Counted from the first letter of the stretch, positions 26,191-35,636 are shown. The stretch: DNA of 47,494 nucleotides from Terriglobales bacterium (GCA_027485675.1 JAIXQP010000035.1:1-47494), one strand, 5' to 3'. A program made the numbers and translations. Notes: generated by a model from the letters alone, not told the origin.

Positions 26191-26520
26191 GAACCGCCCA
26201 AAATCCCGCGGGTCCGTGACGTCCTCAGGAAGCGGCGCCCACGGATCGTCCTCCCCAAATCCGAACTCCCACGCCGCGGCCTTCCGCGCCGCCGCCTCGC
26301 TGCGATACCACGTCGCCCCTGGCCCCTCGTTGTCTTCATCACCGGAGTACGTATACACGAACACTCCTTCGTTCGGGGGATCCTCCGGCTCAATCACCGC
26401 CCAAAACGGTTCGACCGCCACATACTTCACCGCCACCAGTTCAGGAATCTCGCCATACCGTTCCTCGCCATACGTTGCATTCCTGACGACCTGCGTCACT
26501 TGCGAAACCCATCGATTCAT
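26155..26520 (-). CDS. Hypothetical acidic protein
   Basis: A 121-residue protein, rich in acidic and aromatic residues (EPFWAVIEPEDPPNEGVFVYTYSGDEDNEG, then WYRSEAAARKAAAWEFGFGEDDPWAPLPED). The family is unknown to me. The composition and lack of low-complexity artefacts favour a real gene. It is antisense to the last bases of the nucleotidyltransferase relic and divergent from the RluA-type gene. TAGGAT lies about 14 nt before the ATG. Confidence 0.55.
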   Translation of the reverse strand: MNRWVSQVTQVVRNATYGEERYGEIPELVAVKYVAVEPFWAVIEPEDPPNEGVFVYTYSGDEDNEGPGATWYRSEAAARKAAAWEFGFGEDDPWAPLPEDVTDPRDFGRFLAERPRRAGSR

Positions 26521-26597
26521 CGGCTGTCCGAGACCATCCTAGCGGGGATCGCGCCACCCCGCCAACCGCCCCCATCCGTCTCTTACACTCAAACTAC

Positions 26598-27539
26598 ATG
26601 CGCAATCAGGGCTACGCCTACACCACCATCATCAGCAGTCAGTACCACGGCCAAACCCTCCTCGCCCATCTCGCCAAGCTCTATCCCCACTCCTCCCCCG
26701 AAGCCTGGCAGCTCAAGCTGAACCACGGCGAAGTCACCCTCGACGGCCAACCCGCCACCGGCCACGAATCCCTCGTCACCGGCCAAACCCTCGTCTGGCA
26801 CCGTCCCCCCTGGGTCGAGCCCGCCGCCCCTCAGTCCTTCGAACTTCTCTACGAAGACCCCCACCTCCTCGCCGTCAATAAACCCAGCGGCCTGCCCACC
26901 CTCCCCGGCGGCGGCTTCCTCGAAAACACCCTCCTCCGCCTCGTCCAAAAGCAGCACCCCCAAGCCAACCCGGTCCACCGCCTCGGCCGCGCCACCACGG
27001 GCATTGTCCTCTTCGCCAAAACCGCCCCGGCCGCCGCCACCCTCTTCCATCACTGGAACACCCCCCGCATCCAGAAGATCTACCGCGCCCTCGCCCAACA
27101 CGCCGCCCCCCGCGACACCTACGAAATCCTCACCCCCATCGGCCTCGTCCCCCATCCGCTCATCGGCTCTGTCTGGGCCGCCCATCCGCAGGGCAAGCCC
27201 TCCAAGTCCCTCGCCCTCGTGCTCGCCCGCACCGCCAGCACCACGATCTTCGAAGTCAGTCTCCACTCCGGCCGCCCCCATCAGATCCGCATCCATCTCG
27301 CCTCCATCGGCCATCCCCTCGTCGGCGACCCCCTCTACGGCCCCACCGGCCAACCACTCGAAAATCTCCCCGGCCTCCCCGGCGACGGCGGCTACCTCTT
27401 GCACGCTCACTATCTCCATCTCCACCACCCCATCACCCACGAACCCCTCCAACTCGAAGCCCCCCTGCCCCCCGCCCTCGCCCTGCCCTTGTCGTCGCCC
27501 GCTTGCCCAGTCCCCAGCTCCAGCTACGCCGAGTCGTAG
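26598..27539 (+). CDS. RluA-family pseudouridine synthase with HRLG instead of HRLD
   Basis: A 313-residue RluA-type enzyme that would isomerise uridine in rRNA or tRNA. An S4-like N-terminal part (LLAHLAKLYPHSSPEAWQLKLNHGEVTLDGQP, about 20-54) precedes the catalytic domain (LLYEDPHLLAVNKPSGLPTLPGG...). The active-site motif reads VHRLGRATTG at about 117-126: the usual catalytic Asp after HRL is Gly (codon GGC). The C-terminal motif HSGRPHQIRIHLASIGHPLVGDPLYG is intact. TACACT at 26584-26589 lies 8 nt before the ATG. Relics of its own 5' end occur twice elsewhere. Confidence 0.88.
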   Translation: MRNQGYAYTTIISSQYHGQTLLAHLAKLYPHSSPEAWQLKLNHGEVTLDGQPATGHESLVTGQTLVWHRPPWVEPAAPQSFELLYEDPHLLAVNKPSGLPTLPGGGFLENTLLRLVQKQHPQANPVHRLGRATTGIVLFAKTAPAAATLFHHWNTPRIQKIYRALAQHAAPRDTYEILTPIGLVPHPLIGSVWAAHPQGKPSKSLALVLARTASTTIFEVSLHSGRPHQIRIHLASIGHPLVGDPLYGPTGQPLENLPGLPGDGGYLLHAHYLHLHHPITHEPLQLEAPLPPALALPLSSPACPVPSSSYAES

Positions 27540-27728
27540 CGCCGCCACGCCCGGCCCCCCACGCCCGCGCCGCTAGAGCATCACCAGCCAAACCAGCTAG
27601 CAACTCCGGCTGAAAATTCCCCACCCCAAAGCTGCACAAACTGCTTTCGCTGGCCTCACACGGAGGCGCACTCCACTGGCCGCCCTTGCCAGCCAGCAAA
27701 TCCATAACCGTAACGCCAGGGCGAATCG

Positions 27729-29717
27729 TTACCGCTTGGGAGGCGGCCCTGTCTGCAGGGAGAGGGCAACGGCGGCCCACGCCGTTCCAGCCGCTGAAAG
27801 GAACTGGTCGCGGCCGTAAGGAAAACCAGTCTCGACATACGGTTGAAAGCCCAGCGTGCGCGAAGGAACAAACCACGTTCCTTCCTTGCCTTGTGTCCGC
27901 AAGAGAAACCCAGTGCCACGTTGGAAGGCCGGGTCCGAGACCCGGAGTCCACTCAGGTGTAACGCGTACAGTGCCTGGCCAGTCGCGTAAGCATCCGATT
28001 GCATCGACTCGCGCTGGGCCCATCCGCCATCCGCCTGTTGTAGCCGCCTCAACCGGCTCGCCTGCCGAGTGATCTCTTTCCTCGACGCACCGCCCCATAG
28101 AAGGCCAATCAGCCGGAACGACTCGCCTTGCGTGTCCGACGGAACGGCGGTTCTCAAATAGTCCAACGCCCTGGCGATCTGAACTGCAGCCTTGGGCCTA
28201 GCCGCCGGCGGCATGTAAGTCTTCAGGGCGCTGATGCCCAGCGCTGTATACAGAATGGGGAGTCTGCCGGCCAGCGGAGGCCGCATGTCGCCGCCTTCCC
28301 AATGTCCATCCGGTAGCTGCAGCGAACTCAGGCAAAGAGTCGCCGCGTCCGTGATGTCATTGGGCCGCACGCCCTCCGCCGCCATGCCAAACAGTCCGTA
28401 GCTGACATTTCCGAGAAACCCGAACAATCCGCAGTTACCAGCCAGAAAGCTCTCGCGGCTTGGGGCCCACATTGCGAGTGAGGCGGCCGTGGGATGTTTT
28501 GACAAATCGTCACTTATCGGTAAGCCATTCTTGCGGGCGATACTCGCAGCTACCGCCGTAACGCTCTGGTGATGACACGAGATACACTTGGTCTGCCGGT
28601 GAAACTCCACGGCGCTGGTCTGTAACCGGTCGAGGGCGAGTGTCACGGCCCCGCGCGGATCTCGCGGAGCGGCCGCCGCCGCGGGCTCGGCTCCTTTCCA
28701 GCCGCCCAAAGTCGCGCCCCGCTGTCTGAGCAGTGCCGCCACGGCGGATTCTCCCTGTAGGAGAGCCCAATCGAGGGCGGTCCGCCCTACCGCGTCCCGG
28801 GTGTCGATTCTTGCTCCCCCATCGAGCAGGATCTTGATCATTTCCGGACTGGCCTCCTCGGCCGCGGCGGCCATCATCAACGGCGTAATCCCATGGGTGC
28901 CGGGCCGATTGGCGTCGGCTCCCTTATCGAGCAGACTGCGAACGGCCCCTGTATCGTTGAACATCGCCGCCAGCGATAACGGGGGCAGATTTCGTGCCAG
29001 TTGCCGAATATCGCCGTTCGGATCCGCCCCCAAAGCCAGTAAAGCATCCACCCCGTCGCGCACTCCGGATACGACACCCGGGCGCATGCTGAAACCGGTC
29101 AGGACGAACAGACCCGACATCGGAACAGAGCCCGGCGGCCCCACGAGCGCCTGCAACGATGGCTTCATGCCGCGGCTGCCGAGCAGGTTTCGAAGAGCAG
29201 GGTTGTTGGCCGTCCAGGCGATCTGCATCAAATCCACTCGGACGGGAGTGTTGGGGATAATCGCCATGCGACCCGCCGTGTCCGCCCCGGCGTCCAGCAA
29301 CACCTGAACCCCTTCCACGTTGCCGCGAAGTGCCGCGCACAACAGCGCTGTCGCCCCCGTTTTGGCGCTGACATTCACTTTCGCCCCCGCCTTGAGCAGC
29401 GTAGTCAGCTTGTCCGCCTCTCCTGTCGAAAACATCAACGGAGTAAATCCCTCTTCGCTGGCCGCGTTGACGTCAGCTCCTGCCTGGATCAGGAAGCGCA
29501 CGTCATTCAGCGTGCCGTAAGCGGCGGCATACATCAGCGGTGTGGCGTTGTAGCGATCCCTCGCATCGACGGCAGCTCCTTCTGCCACGAGCCTGGCCAG
29601 TTGCTTCGAGTCTCCAGCATGTAAAGCGCCAAAAAGTGCGGATTGGGCCGGCGCGCTTTGCACGAAGAGGGTCAGCAGCAGAAAACAAAGTGGGTAAAGT
29701 TTCTTGGGGCGGATCAT
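27729..29717 (-). CDS. Secreted ankyrin-repeat protein with heme-c motif and cyclase-like repeats
   Basis: A 662-residue protein. A signal peptide (LYPLCFLLLTLFVQSAPAQS) precedes about seven ankyrin repeats (for example RYNATPLMYAAAYGTLNDVRFLIQAGADVN). A CISCHH motif follows (CxxCH, a covalent heme-c site). The C-terminal domain has alpha-barrel repeats like prenyltransferase/squalene cyclase proteins (DGHWEGGDMRPPLAGRLPILYTALGISALKTY, QADGGWAQRESMQSDAYATGQALYALHLSG). The ATG at 29717 is used because the signal peptide follows it. It probably acts in the periplasm; the role is unknown. CACAAT lies 7 nt before the start. Confidence 0.85.
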   Translation of the reverse strand: MIRPKKLYPLCFLLLTLFVQSAPAQSALFGALHAGDSKQLARLVAEGAAVDARDRYNATPLMYAAAYGTLNDVRFLIQAGADVNAASEEGFTPLMFSTGEADKLTTLLKAGAKVNVSAKTGATALLCAALRGNVEGVQVLLDAGADTAGRMAIIPNTPVRVDLMQIAWTANNPALRNLLGSRGMKPSLQALVGPPGSVPMSGLFVLTGFSMRPGVVSGVRDGVDALLALGADPNGDIRQLARNLPPLSLAAMFNDTGAVRSLLDKGADANRPGTHGITPLMMAAAAEEASPEMIKILLDGGARIDTRDAVGRTALDWALLQGESAVAALLRQRGATLGGWKGAEPAAAAAPRDPRGAVTLALDRLQTSAVEFHRQTKCISCHHQSVTAVAASIARKNGLPISDDLSKHPTAASLAMWAPSRESFLAGNCGLFGFLGNVSYGLFGMAAEGVRPNDITDAATLCLSSLQLPDGHWEGGDMRPPLAGRLPILYTALGISALKTYMPPAARPKAAVQIARALDYLRTAVPSDTQGESFRLIGLLWGGASRKEITRQASRLRRLQQADGGWAQRESMQSDAYATGQALYALHLSGLRVSDPAFQRGTGFLLRTQGKEGTWFVPSRTLGFQPYVETGFPYGRDQFLSAAGTAWAAVALSLQTGPPPKR

Positions 29718-29842
29718 GCTCCCGATTGTGCTCGTAGCCCCCGGCATCTGGGCAGTACGCAACCGTATCGGCACCGTACGTACGCCGAAAAATCAATAAG
29801 TTAGGGAATGCCAGCCCGGCCCGGCATACTAAACTGGTGGTC

Positions 29843-32023
29843 ATGCCGGACGGCCTCGTGTTTGGTGAGGATGAAGTGCGTCAGCAGCTGGAAGTGGTTC
29901 TGGAGAGCCCCAATTTTCGCACGGCGGAGCGCTCCAAGAAACTGCTCCGCTTTGTCGTCGAGCAAACCCTGGCGGGGAACGCCGAAGGTCTGAAAGAATA
30001 CACGATCGGCGCTGAGGCCCTGGGCCGGGGGGAAGCCTTTGATCCCCGGATCGATGCCATCGCTCGTGTCGAGGTCTCCCGGCTCCGCGGCCGCTTGGAG
30101 CACTATTACGCCTCCACCGGAGCCACCGACGGAATCCGCTTCGTGCTCCCGCGGGGCGGCTACGTGCCGCTCTTCGAAAAATTGGAGCCCGCCGCACCGG
30201 CGGAGAATGCTTCGAGCAACAGTCAGCAAGCCGCTCCCCGCCCCTCCTGGGTGTGGACAGCCATCCTCTGCCTTGGATGCAGCGTAATTGTCGGTGCCGC
30301 CACTTTTGCCTACCTGACGAGATCCACGCCCCCTGCGCCGGCGCACCCGCCCGTCTCGCTGGATATCGAACTGTTGCCGCAGGGTGAGTTCGCCAATGTC
30401 GTCGGAACGCAATTGGCGCTCGCTCCGAACGGCTCATCCGTCGTCTTCGTAGCCCTCGCGCCAGGAGGGGGATCCGAACTGCAGTTACGCCGTCTGGATG
30501 GCAGCGGAAATGTGCGCCTGCCGGGTACCGATGGCGCGCGAGGACCGTTCTTTTCACCCGATAGCGAGTGGGTCTCGTTCTGGTCCACTGGAAAGCTAAG
30601 GAAAATCGCGTTAACCGGCGGATCGCCCATCACCCTATGCGACGCTCCAGACCTGCTGGGCGGAAGTTGGGGAGAGGACGGGAATATCGTCGCCACCTTA
30701 ACCACCGAGGCGAAACTCTGGAAAGTCCCAGCTGGCGGAGGCAAACCCGTACCGATTCTCGATGCCACGCCCCGCATTCTCCGCTTCCTCTGGCCCCAGG
30801 TCCTGCCAGGAGCCCGCGCCGTCATGTTCTCCAACTTCGCTCTGAACCCCGACGCCGGGAGCATCGAAGTGTTGACTCTGGCCGATGGCAAGCGCTACAC
30901 GGTGGTGCAGAACGCGATGTTCGGCCGCTATCTTCCCTCTGGACATCTTGTTTACATCAACCAGGGCAGTCTGTATGCACTCCGCTTCGATATCGAAAAG
31001 CTGCAAACCCTCGGCTCTCCTGTTCTCGTGGCAAGCGAAGTGGAGTTTTCGCCCACCTTCGGCTATGCCCATTACGATGTTTCGCGCAACGGCACACTAG
31101 TTTTCCGGCGTCGTTCCGCGGCTGGACAGTTTTCTCTCAATTTGGCGCCCCCCGGGGGAACTCCCAATCGGATCACTCCAGCACCTCCCGGCTACTGGAT
31201 TTGGCCGAAACTCTCGCCCAATGGCCATCAAGCCGCCGTAGATCGGATGGATAGCGGCGAGAGGAGAATCTGGATGGTGGACCTGGCTAGCAAGACCGCC
31301 CCCGTTCCGTTTACTCCGCCAGGGGCTGGCTCAGCGGTATGGCTGCCGGACGGCGCGGCCGTTATCTTTCAGGGCAATCGCTCCATGGAGTGGTCCCCGA
31401 ACACCATTCCCGCAACACCTCGCACGCTCCTGAGCGCGGGCGTTACGATTCCCTGGTCGGTCAGCCCGGACGGCAAACGGCTCGCTTACTCCCTACTGAA
31501 CCCGCAAACCCATTTTGATTTGTGGACCGTGCCCCTATCGTGGTCGGGTTCGGAACTGCGCGCTGGAACTCCAGAGCCTTTTCTCACGACGCCCGCCGTG
31601 GAAACCTATCCCTCTTTCTCTCCGGACGGTCAGTGGATGGCCTACGTGTCCCTGCAGTCAGGAGCCTATGAGGTGTATGTCAAGCCGTTCGGACGCTCTG
31701 GAGCGGAAGTGCAGGTGTCGAAGGGAGGTGGCCGCCTGCCCATCTGGCTAAAGCGCAAACGCGAAATCGTTTACGAGACCTCAGACCAAAAATTGATGTC
31801 CGTCGACTGGCGCGTTCGCAACGGCGCTTTCGAGGTTGGCCCGCCGCGTTCCTGGTCCGCCACCAGACTCGGCGATACCGGAGTCTTGCCGAACTACGAC
31901 GTGGCTGCGAATGGTGCGATGCTTGCCCTTCTGCCGCCGGTGGGACTAAATCCGGCCCGGAATCAGGTCACCTTCCGCTTCCATTTCTTCGAAGAGCTGG
32001 AGCGCCGGCTACCCCGGCCCTGA
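29843..32023 (+). CDS. TolB/PD40 beta-propeller protein with N-terminal cytoplasmic domain
   Basis: A protein of about 726 residues (a GTG at 29837 would add two). The N-terminal 110 residues (VRQQLEVVLESPNFRTAERSKKLLRFVV...LKEYTIGAEALGRGEAFDPRIDAIARVEVSRLRGRLEHYY...LPRGGYVPLF) form a domain widespread in Acidobacteria that is thought to bind DNA or signal. One transmembrane helix follows (WTAILCLGCSVIVGAATFAYL), then a periplasmic PD40/TolB propeller. TAAACT at 29830-29835 ends 7 nt before the ATG. It is divergent from the ankyrin-repeat gene. Confidence 0.85.
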   Translation: MPDGLVFGEDEVRQQLEVVLESPNFRTAERSKKLLRFVVEQTLAGNAEGLKEYTIGAEALGRGEAFDPRIDAIARVEVSRLRGRLEHYYASTGATDGIRFVLPRGGYVPLFEKLEPAAPAENASSNSQQAAPRPSWVWTAILCLGCSVIVGAATFAYLTRSTPPAPAHPPVSLDIELLPQGEFANVVGTQLALAPNGSSVVFVALAPGGGSELQLRRLDGSGNVRLPGTDGARGPFFSPDSEWVSFWSTGKLRKIALTGGSPITLCDAPDLLGGSWGEDGNIVATLTTEAKLWKVPAGGGKPVPILDATPRILRFLWPQVLPGARAVMFSNFALNPDAGSIEVLTLADGKRYTVVQNAMFGRYLPSGHLVYINQGSLYALRFDIEKLQTLGSPVLVASEVEFSPTFGYAHYDVSRNGTLVFRRRSAAGQFSLNLAPPGGTPNRITPAPPGYWIWPKLSPNGHQAAVDRMDSGERRIWMVDLASKTAPVPFTPPGAGSAVWLPDGAAVIFQGNRSMEWSPNTIPATPRTLLSAGVTIPWSVSPDGKRLAYSLLNPQTHFDLWTVPLSWSGSELRAGTPEPFLTTPAVETYPSFSPDGQWMAYVSLQSGAYEVYVKPFGRSGAEVQVSKGGGRLPIWLKRKREIVYETSDQKLMSVDWRVRNGAFEVGPPRSWSATRLGDTGVLPNYDVAANGAMLALLPPVGLNPARNQVTFRFHFFEELERRLPRP

Positions 32024-32256
32024 CGGCGTTTCTAGGGCTCGAACTGGTGTCGAAGTCGACACGCATCAGTCCCCGGACTCTGATTCATTGAGCTTTGTCT
32101 TTTTGACCGAATGCGCGCACAGTCGTGACTAGAAATGTCAAGCCGTCGCCACAGCTCGTCCGTGCCGTTCACTTGCTTGCTTCCGCTGTCGAGGGAGTCC
32201 TTTTCAGCCGTTCGCCCATCCCGCCACCGGTCCATGCGCGACTAAGTCAAATACCC

Positions 32257-33078
32257 TCACCGCACCCGCCGCCGCCGCAGTACCACCATCCCGATCCCGC
32301 CAGCCAAAATTAGCATTACTGAAGAAGGCTCCGGAGCCGCTACGGCCGAGTTCGGCAGAGTACCCGAAAAATTGAGGCCGCCCCCGGAGACGATAGTGAT
32401 TGTGTCATTGATATTCCCCGCTCGCCCCACAGAGTCTCGCGCATAAAAAAACCCCGCTAGCGGATTGCTTGCGCTCAGATTTAAAAATCCGCCAGTAAAA
32501 AGGACGCTCCGCGCCTGAGCGCCATTGACCAGAACGATTCCCGCACTACCGAACAACTGAATCATGTTGTCAACCCGCACAACGAACTGGGCGTTAGGGT
32601 CCCCTTGGGCGTCAAACACCAGATTGTCACTGCCCACCAACAGAGTTCCGTAGGAATACACTCCACTGGTGAATGACGTGGCGCCCAGGAGAAAACTCGC
32701 CGAGCTCTTCGCCGTCAGCGCATTCACCTGCTGCAACAGAGAACTCCACGCCGCACGGGAGGCGGCATGTTGCGCGGAGTTCACCACACTTCCGCCGGTG
32801 GCCGTTCCACAGAAGGTGCCGCATTCAATGACCCCTCCGTAATGGACTTCCCCGTTGATCGTACCCCCGGGGTACAAAACGGTCCCCCCGCTAACGTTGC
32901 CGTACACGGTGCTGCCTCCCGCAAGCATTTGGCGCCCACTCAACAAGGAAAAATACTCATGGTCAGACGTCAGGCTGTAAAGTGTGGACGCTGGGGCCGA
33001 AATCGAGAAGCAGCGAAAGGCTGGAAGCAACATCATCCGCCGCAGGAGGCGGGAAGCTCCGTCAACACAGTGCAACAT
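32257..33078 (-). CDS. PEP-CTERM protein with ice-binding-like (DUF3494) domain
   Basis: A 273-residue protein (alternative ATG at 33036). The body matches the DUF3494/ice-binding pattern: LTAKSSASFLLG, TSFTSGVYSYGTLLVG, NLVFDAQGDPNAQFVVRVDN, GIVLVNGAQARSVLFTGG, NPLAGFFYARDSVG. It ends with APEPSSVMLILAGGIGMVVLRRRRVR, a PEP-CTERM sorting signal. The N-terminal leader is weak (RRMMLLPAFRCFSISAPAS). Family members bind ice or act as adhesins; here an exosortase-processed surface protein is likely. Ice binding is not shown. Confidence 0.75.
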   Translation of the reverse strand: MLHCVDGASRLLRRMMLLPAFRCFSISAPASTLYSLTSDHEYFSLLSGRQMLAGGSTVYGNVSGGTVLYPGGTINGEVHYGGVIECGTFCGTATGGSVVNSAQHAASRAAWSSLLQQVNALTAKSSASFLLGATSFTSGVYSYGTLLVGSDNLVFDAQGDPNAQFVVRVDNMIQLFGSAGIVLVNGAQARSVLFTGGFLNLSASNPLAGFFYARDSVGRAGNINDTITIVSGGGLNFSGTLPNSAVAAPEPSSVMLILAGGIGMVVLRRRRVR

Positions 33079-33185
33079 AATTCATCCGCTTTTCCGTGAT
33101 CTTTCGCAATACCCGATGGGAAAGGTGGTTTCCGCCATCCGGGCGGCTCGGCACAGGTCCAGACTAACCTAGTACTATCGCCCTG

Positions 33186-33520
33186 GTGTTCAATGCGGTG
33201 CGCAACAGAATGGCCTGTAACTCTGTTCCCGCTGCGGTGCGCCCGTCCCGCCGCCGCCCGAGGAGCCGGAGCCCTCGCGCGCTGCACCCTTCCTCCTCTG
33301 GTGCCTGCTCTCGGTTCTCGCATCCGTCCCCATCACAAGAGCGATACTCTTCATCATCGGCTTCGGTATCATCGGCTTCAGTAAGTTTGGGGAATTCCTG
33401 CGTGTGTTCTGGGCACCCGCCCTCGGATGGCTCCTCCTCGGTGGGTTGGCTCTGGAGTGGAATGCCAATCAAAATGCCACGGTCACGCACCTTCGCCCAT
33501 GGCTCATCGTCGTCGCTTAG
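33186..33520 (+). pseudogene. Broken zinc-ribbon membrane protein gene
   Basis: The expected start GTG TTC at 33186 is followed, after an apparent 2-base loss, by CGAQQNGL, an in-frame TAA at 33218-33220, then LCSRCGAPVPPPPEEPEPS. This is the MFCxxCGA...FCSRCGAPVP zinc ribbon seen in many small membrane proteins. The frame stays open for 99 codons to the TAG at 33520 and encodes two hydrophobic helices (FLLWCLLSVLASVPITRAILFIIGFGIIG, WAPALGWLLLGGLAL). TACTAT at 33173-33178 lies 7 nt before the GTG. Sequencing error cannot be excluded. Confidence 0.6.
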
Positions 33521-33633
33521 GCAATGTTCGGCTTCGGCCCACTCCGCATCAGGTTCGGGGGCATCCTAACCCGAGTCGCCAGCGCAGCGCTTCTTTCCCA
33601 CCGCGTTGCCGTTCACCACTCCCGAGCCACCCC

Positions 33634-33855
33634 TCACGATAACTGTTCCACCACAAACTCCACCGTAATCGGTGTCGATGCTCCTCGCTTCAACGCCTGC
33701 AGCGGTACCGGATTTCCCACATCGTTCGGCGACCACTCCAGGCACCGCCGCACCCGCAGTCCCAACTCCTCAAACGCGCCCAGATAATCCGCAAACTGGT
33801 GCGCAAACCTCGGCATCCGGACCTCGGTCCCCTCGTGATCAAGGTGTGCCGCCAC
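33634..33855 (-). pseudogene. C-terminal fragment of a SAM-dependent methyltransferase
   Basis: 73 residues (HLDHEGTEVRMPRFAHQFADYLGAFEELGLRVRRCLEWSPNDV...) resemble the C-terminus of class I (type 11) methyltransferases. The Rossmann core and SAM motif are absent. The DNA upstream on the same strand (33856-34085) shows no open homologous frame. It is best read as a truncated gene. Confidence 0.5.
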
Positions 33856-34085
33856 GTCCTACAATCGGCATCCCTTCCCGCAACGGTACCTGATGCGGTC
33901 AAAGTCGGCCACTAGCCTCTCCTGTTGGGAGCCCAACCGGAATGGATTGCGATGTCTCCAGCACGATTACCGTCCCTCGAACACGCCGGGCATCGTAGCA
34001 ACCCGTTCCCAAGTCAGGATCTCACGACAGTTCTCCCAGTAACGCCCCGATGCAAACGAGCCGAGGCAATCGCCTGCCGTCCTGC

Positions 34086-34889
34086 CTAACTAATCGCTCT
34101 CACCGTAAGCCCGATTCCAATCGCCATCGTGGCCATGATCAGCACATAACTCCACGCCCAAACGGTGACGGCGCTGAAAAGCTTCGCCACGCCGCGCCCA
34201 TAAAGCGTCCGCACCGTCAGCAGCCAGTAGACAAACAGGATCGGGACGGTCACGTAAGCCGACTTTGGATTCGCCCCTGTGCCGAATAGCCACTGTGCGA
34301 CGGGCGTGGCGACCGCCCCGGCCAGGAAGAAAAAGCTGTAGCAGTGCAAGGCCGCGATCAGATGGTCTGTGTAGTAGGGTCGCTGTTTACGGAAAAGCAG
34401 CCAAAGCCACACGGCCAAGGCAAACGGGCAGAAGTATTGGCCAATCGAATAGACCTTCTGCAGGCTTCTCGAAAGCTCGGCTTCAATCACTGGAACGGGC
34501 AGGTTTCTCTTTTTTGCGGAGTCCTCGACTTTCTTCCGGACCAGCCCACTCCGGTCGTAGGTCTCGAGGTTGCGCATGTCCAACGGCCCGTTGAAGAGCG
34601 CCAGATAGTTCAACGCAATGGCCGTCAGGAAAAGGCGCACCGGGCCGATATAGGAGCCTCGCCGCCCTTGCCAATGGGCCAACGTTAGCGTCCCCGGCGC
34701 CAGCAGCAGCGCCTTCACCGTGCTCCATAACCGGCCATCAAGATGCACAATCTCGTGGAACAGTTCGTGGAAGAAATGCCCGAGAGACTTGTCGTGCTCG
34801 TTCATCCGTTTCTGGCCGCAGGCATTGCAAAAGTTGCCTTCGTAGACGGCTTCGCAATTGGGGCAAACTGTGGGCTCCGAGTTCTGCAC
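34086..34889 (-). CDS. DUF3667-like zinc-ribbon membrane protein (copy 2)
   Basis: A 267-residue paralog of the protein at 23975-24826. It has the zinc ribbon CPNCEAVYEGNFCNACGQK (residues about 9-27), then SLGHFFHELFHEIVHLDGRLWSTVKALLLAPGTLTLAHWQGRRGSYIGPVRLFL and four hydrophobic segments. The GTG at 34889 (VQNSEPTVCPNC) is preferred to the ATG at 35075, which adds 62 unrelated residues; TATCCT and AGAAGG lie just upstream of it. Identity to copy 1 is moderate, so the duplication is old or the copies came in separately. Confidence 0.82.
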   Translation of the reverse strand: MQNSEPTVCPNCEAVYEGNFCNACGQKRMNEHDKSLGHFFHELFHEIVHLDGRLWSTVKALLLAPGTLTLAHWQGRRGSYIGPVRLFLTAIALNYLALFNGPLDMRNLETYDRSGLVRKKVEDSAKKRNLPVPVIEAELSRSLQKVYSIGQYFCPFALAVWLWLLFRKQRPYYTDHLIAALHCYSFFFLAGAVATPVAQWLFGTGANPKSAYVTVPILFVYWLLTVRTLYGRGVAKLFSAVTVWAWSYVLIMATMAIGIGLTVRAIS

Positions 34890-35386
34890 TAGCCTTCTAG
34901 GATACAAGTAGGCCGGGCCCACTCTCGTCAACGGGCGCAACGGCATGCCTGCCAGCCACTGCGAATCAGCGTCCACCTCACACCGAAAGGGGCGGCGCGC
35001 GGGATCCGTCGCGCCACCTGGATCGGCCCTCTGGCAACTCCGGCGTCTTCCCCTTCGCCACGTCCCATGGCTCATTCCTCGGCGCAGATTCGACGGTTCG
35101 GCATCCCACGATATCCGCAGGGGGCAGCCGTTTCAGGTGGCATCGCCGTATGCGTCCCGCGGATCCATCGCCGGGGTCTCGAACACGGCAGGGCGATTCG
35201 CCCTAACCCGCACGAGAAAGCGTCGATGGCCAACCTTGCTGGTTGCGCAGTGTTGAGCTATCCCGCCCGAATCACGCGCCACTCGTCAATTGAAGAATCG
35301 CCGACTGTTCCGGCACAATCAGGCAAGACAATGCCGTTTGATCATGGGCTATCGAGAAGCGAACGGCATCGGCGTATGCTGGAACA
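34890..35386 (+). other. 497 bases with no recognised gene
   Basis: No reading frame with family features was found on either strand. The stretch contains one copy of the dispersed palindromic repeat (35269-35303: GAATCACGCGCC ACTCGTCAATTG...) and, at its end, the TATGCT element before hicB. Confidence 0.5.
35269..35303 (+). repeat. Dispersed palindromic repeat, copy 1
   Basis: The sequence reads GAATCACGCGCC then ACTCGTCAATTGAAGAATCG. It shares its left half with the copies at 39830-39857 and 44705-44733 (both inverted) and its centre with the copy at 38487-38527. Confidence 0.55.
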
Positions 35387-35614
35387 GTGAAGCTGACTAT
35401 TGAGCTAGATCGGGAAGACGACGGCCGTTGGATCGCTGAAGCCCTCGAATTGCCTGGAGTGATGTGTTACGGGCAAACGCGTGACCAGGCAATCAGTAAT
35501 GCCGAACGACTCGCGATCGAGGTAATTGCGGACCGCATTGCTCACGGTGAAATGGCATCGACAGCGCTAGCCGTTTCTTTCTCGATTCCAGATCAGCAAC
35601 TGACCAGCCAGTAA
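35387..35614 (+). CDS. hicB: HicB-like antitoxin
   Basis: A 75-residue protein of the HicB-like family (PF15919 type). It has the partial RNase H-like fold signature: MKLTIELDREDDGRWIAEALELPGVMCYGQTRDQAISNAERLAIEVIADRI. Here the antitoxin comes first and the toxin second, the reverse of the decayed copy at 37988-38421. It starts with GTG; TATGCT at 35375-35380 ends 6 nt before it and there is no Shine-Dalgarno, so the mRNA is probably leaderless. It neutralises the HicA encoded just downstream. Confidence 0.85.
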   Translation: MKLTIELDREDDGRWIAEALELPGVMCYGQTRDQAISNAERLAIEVIADRIAHGEMASTALAVSFSIPDQQLTSQ

Positions 35615-35636
35615 AGCACGGCTTGTCCTCGCCGCG

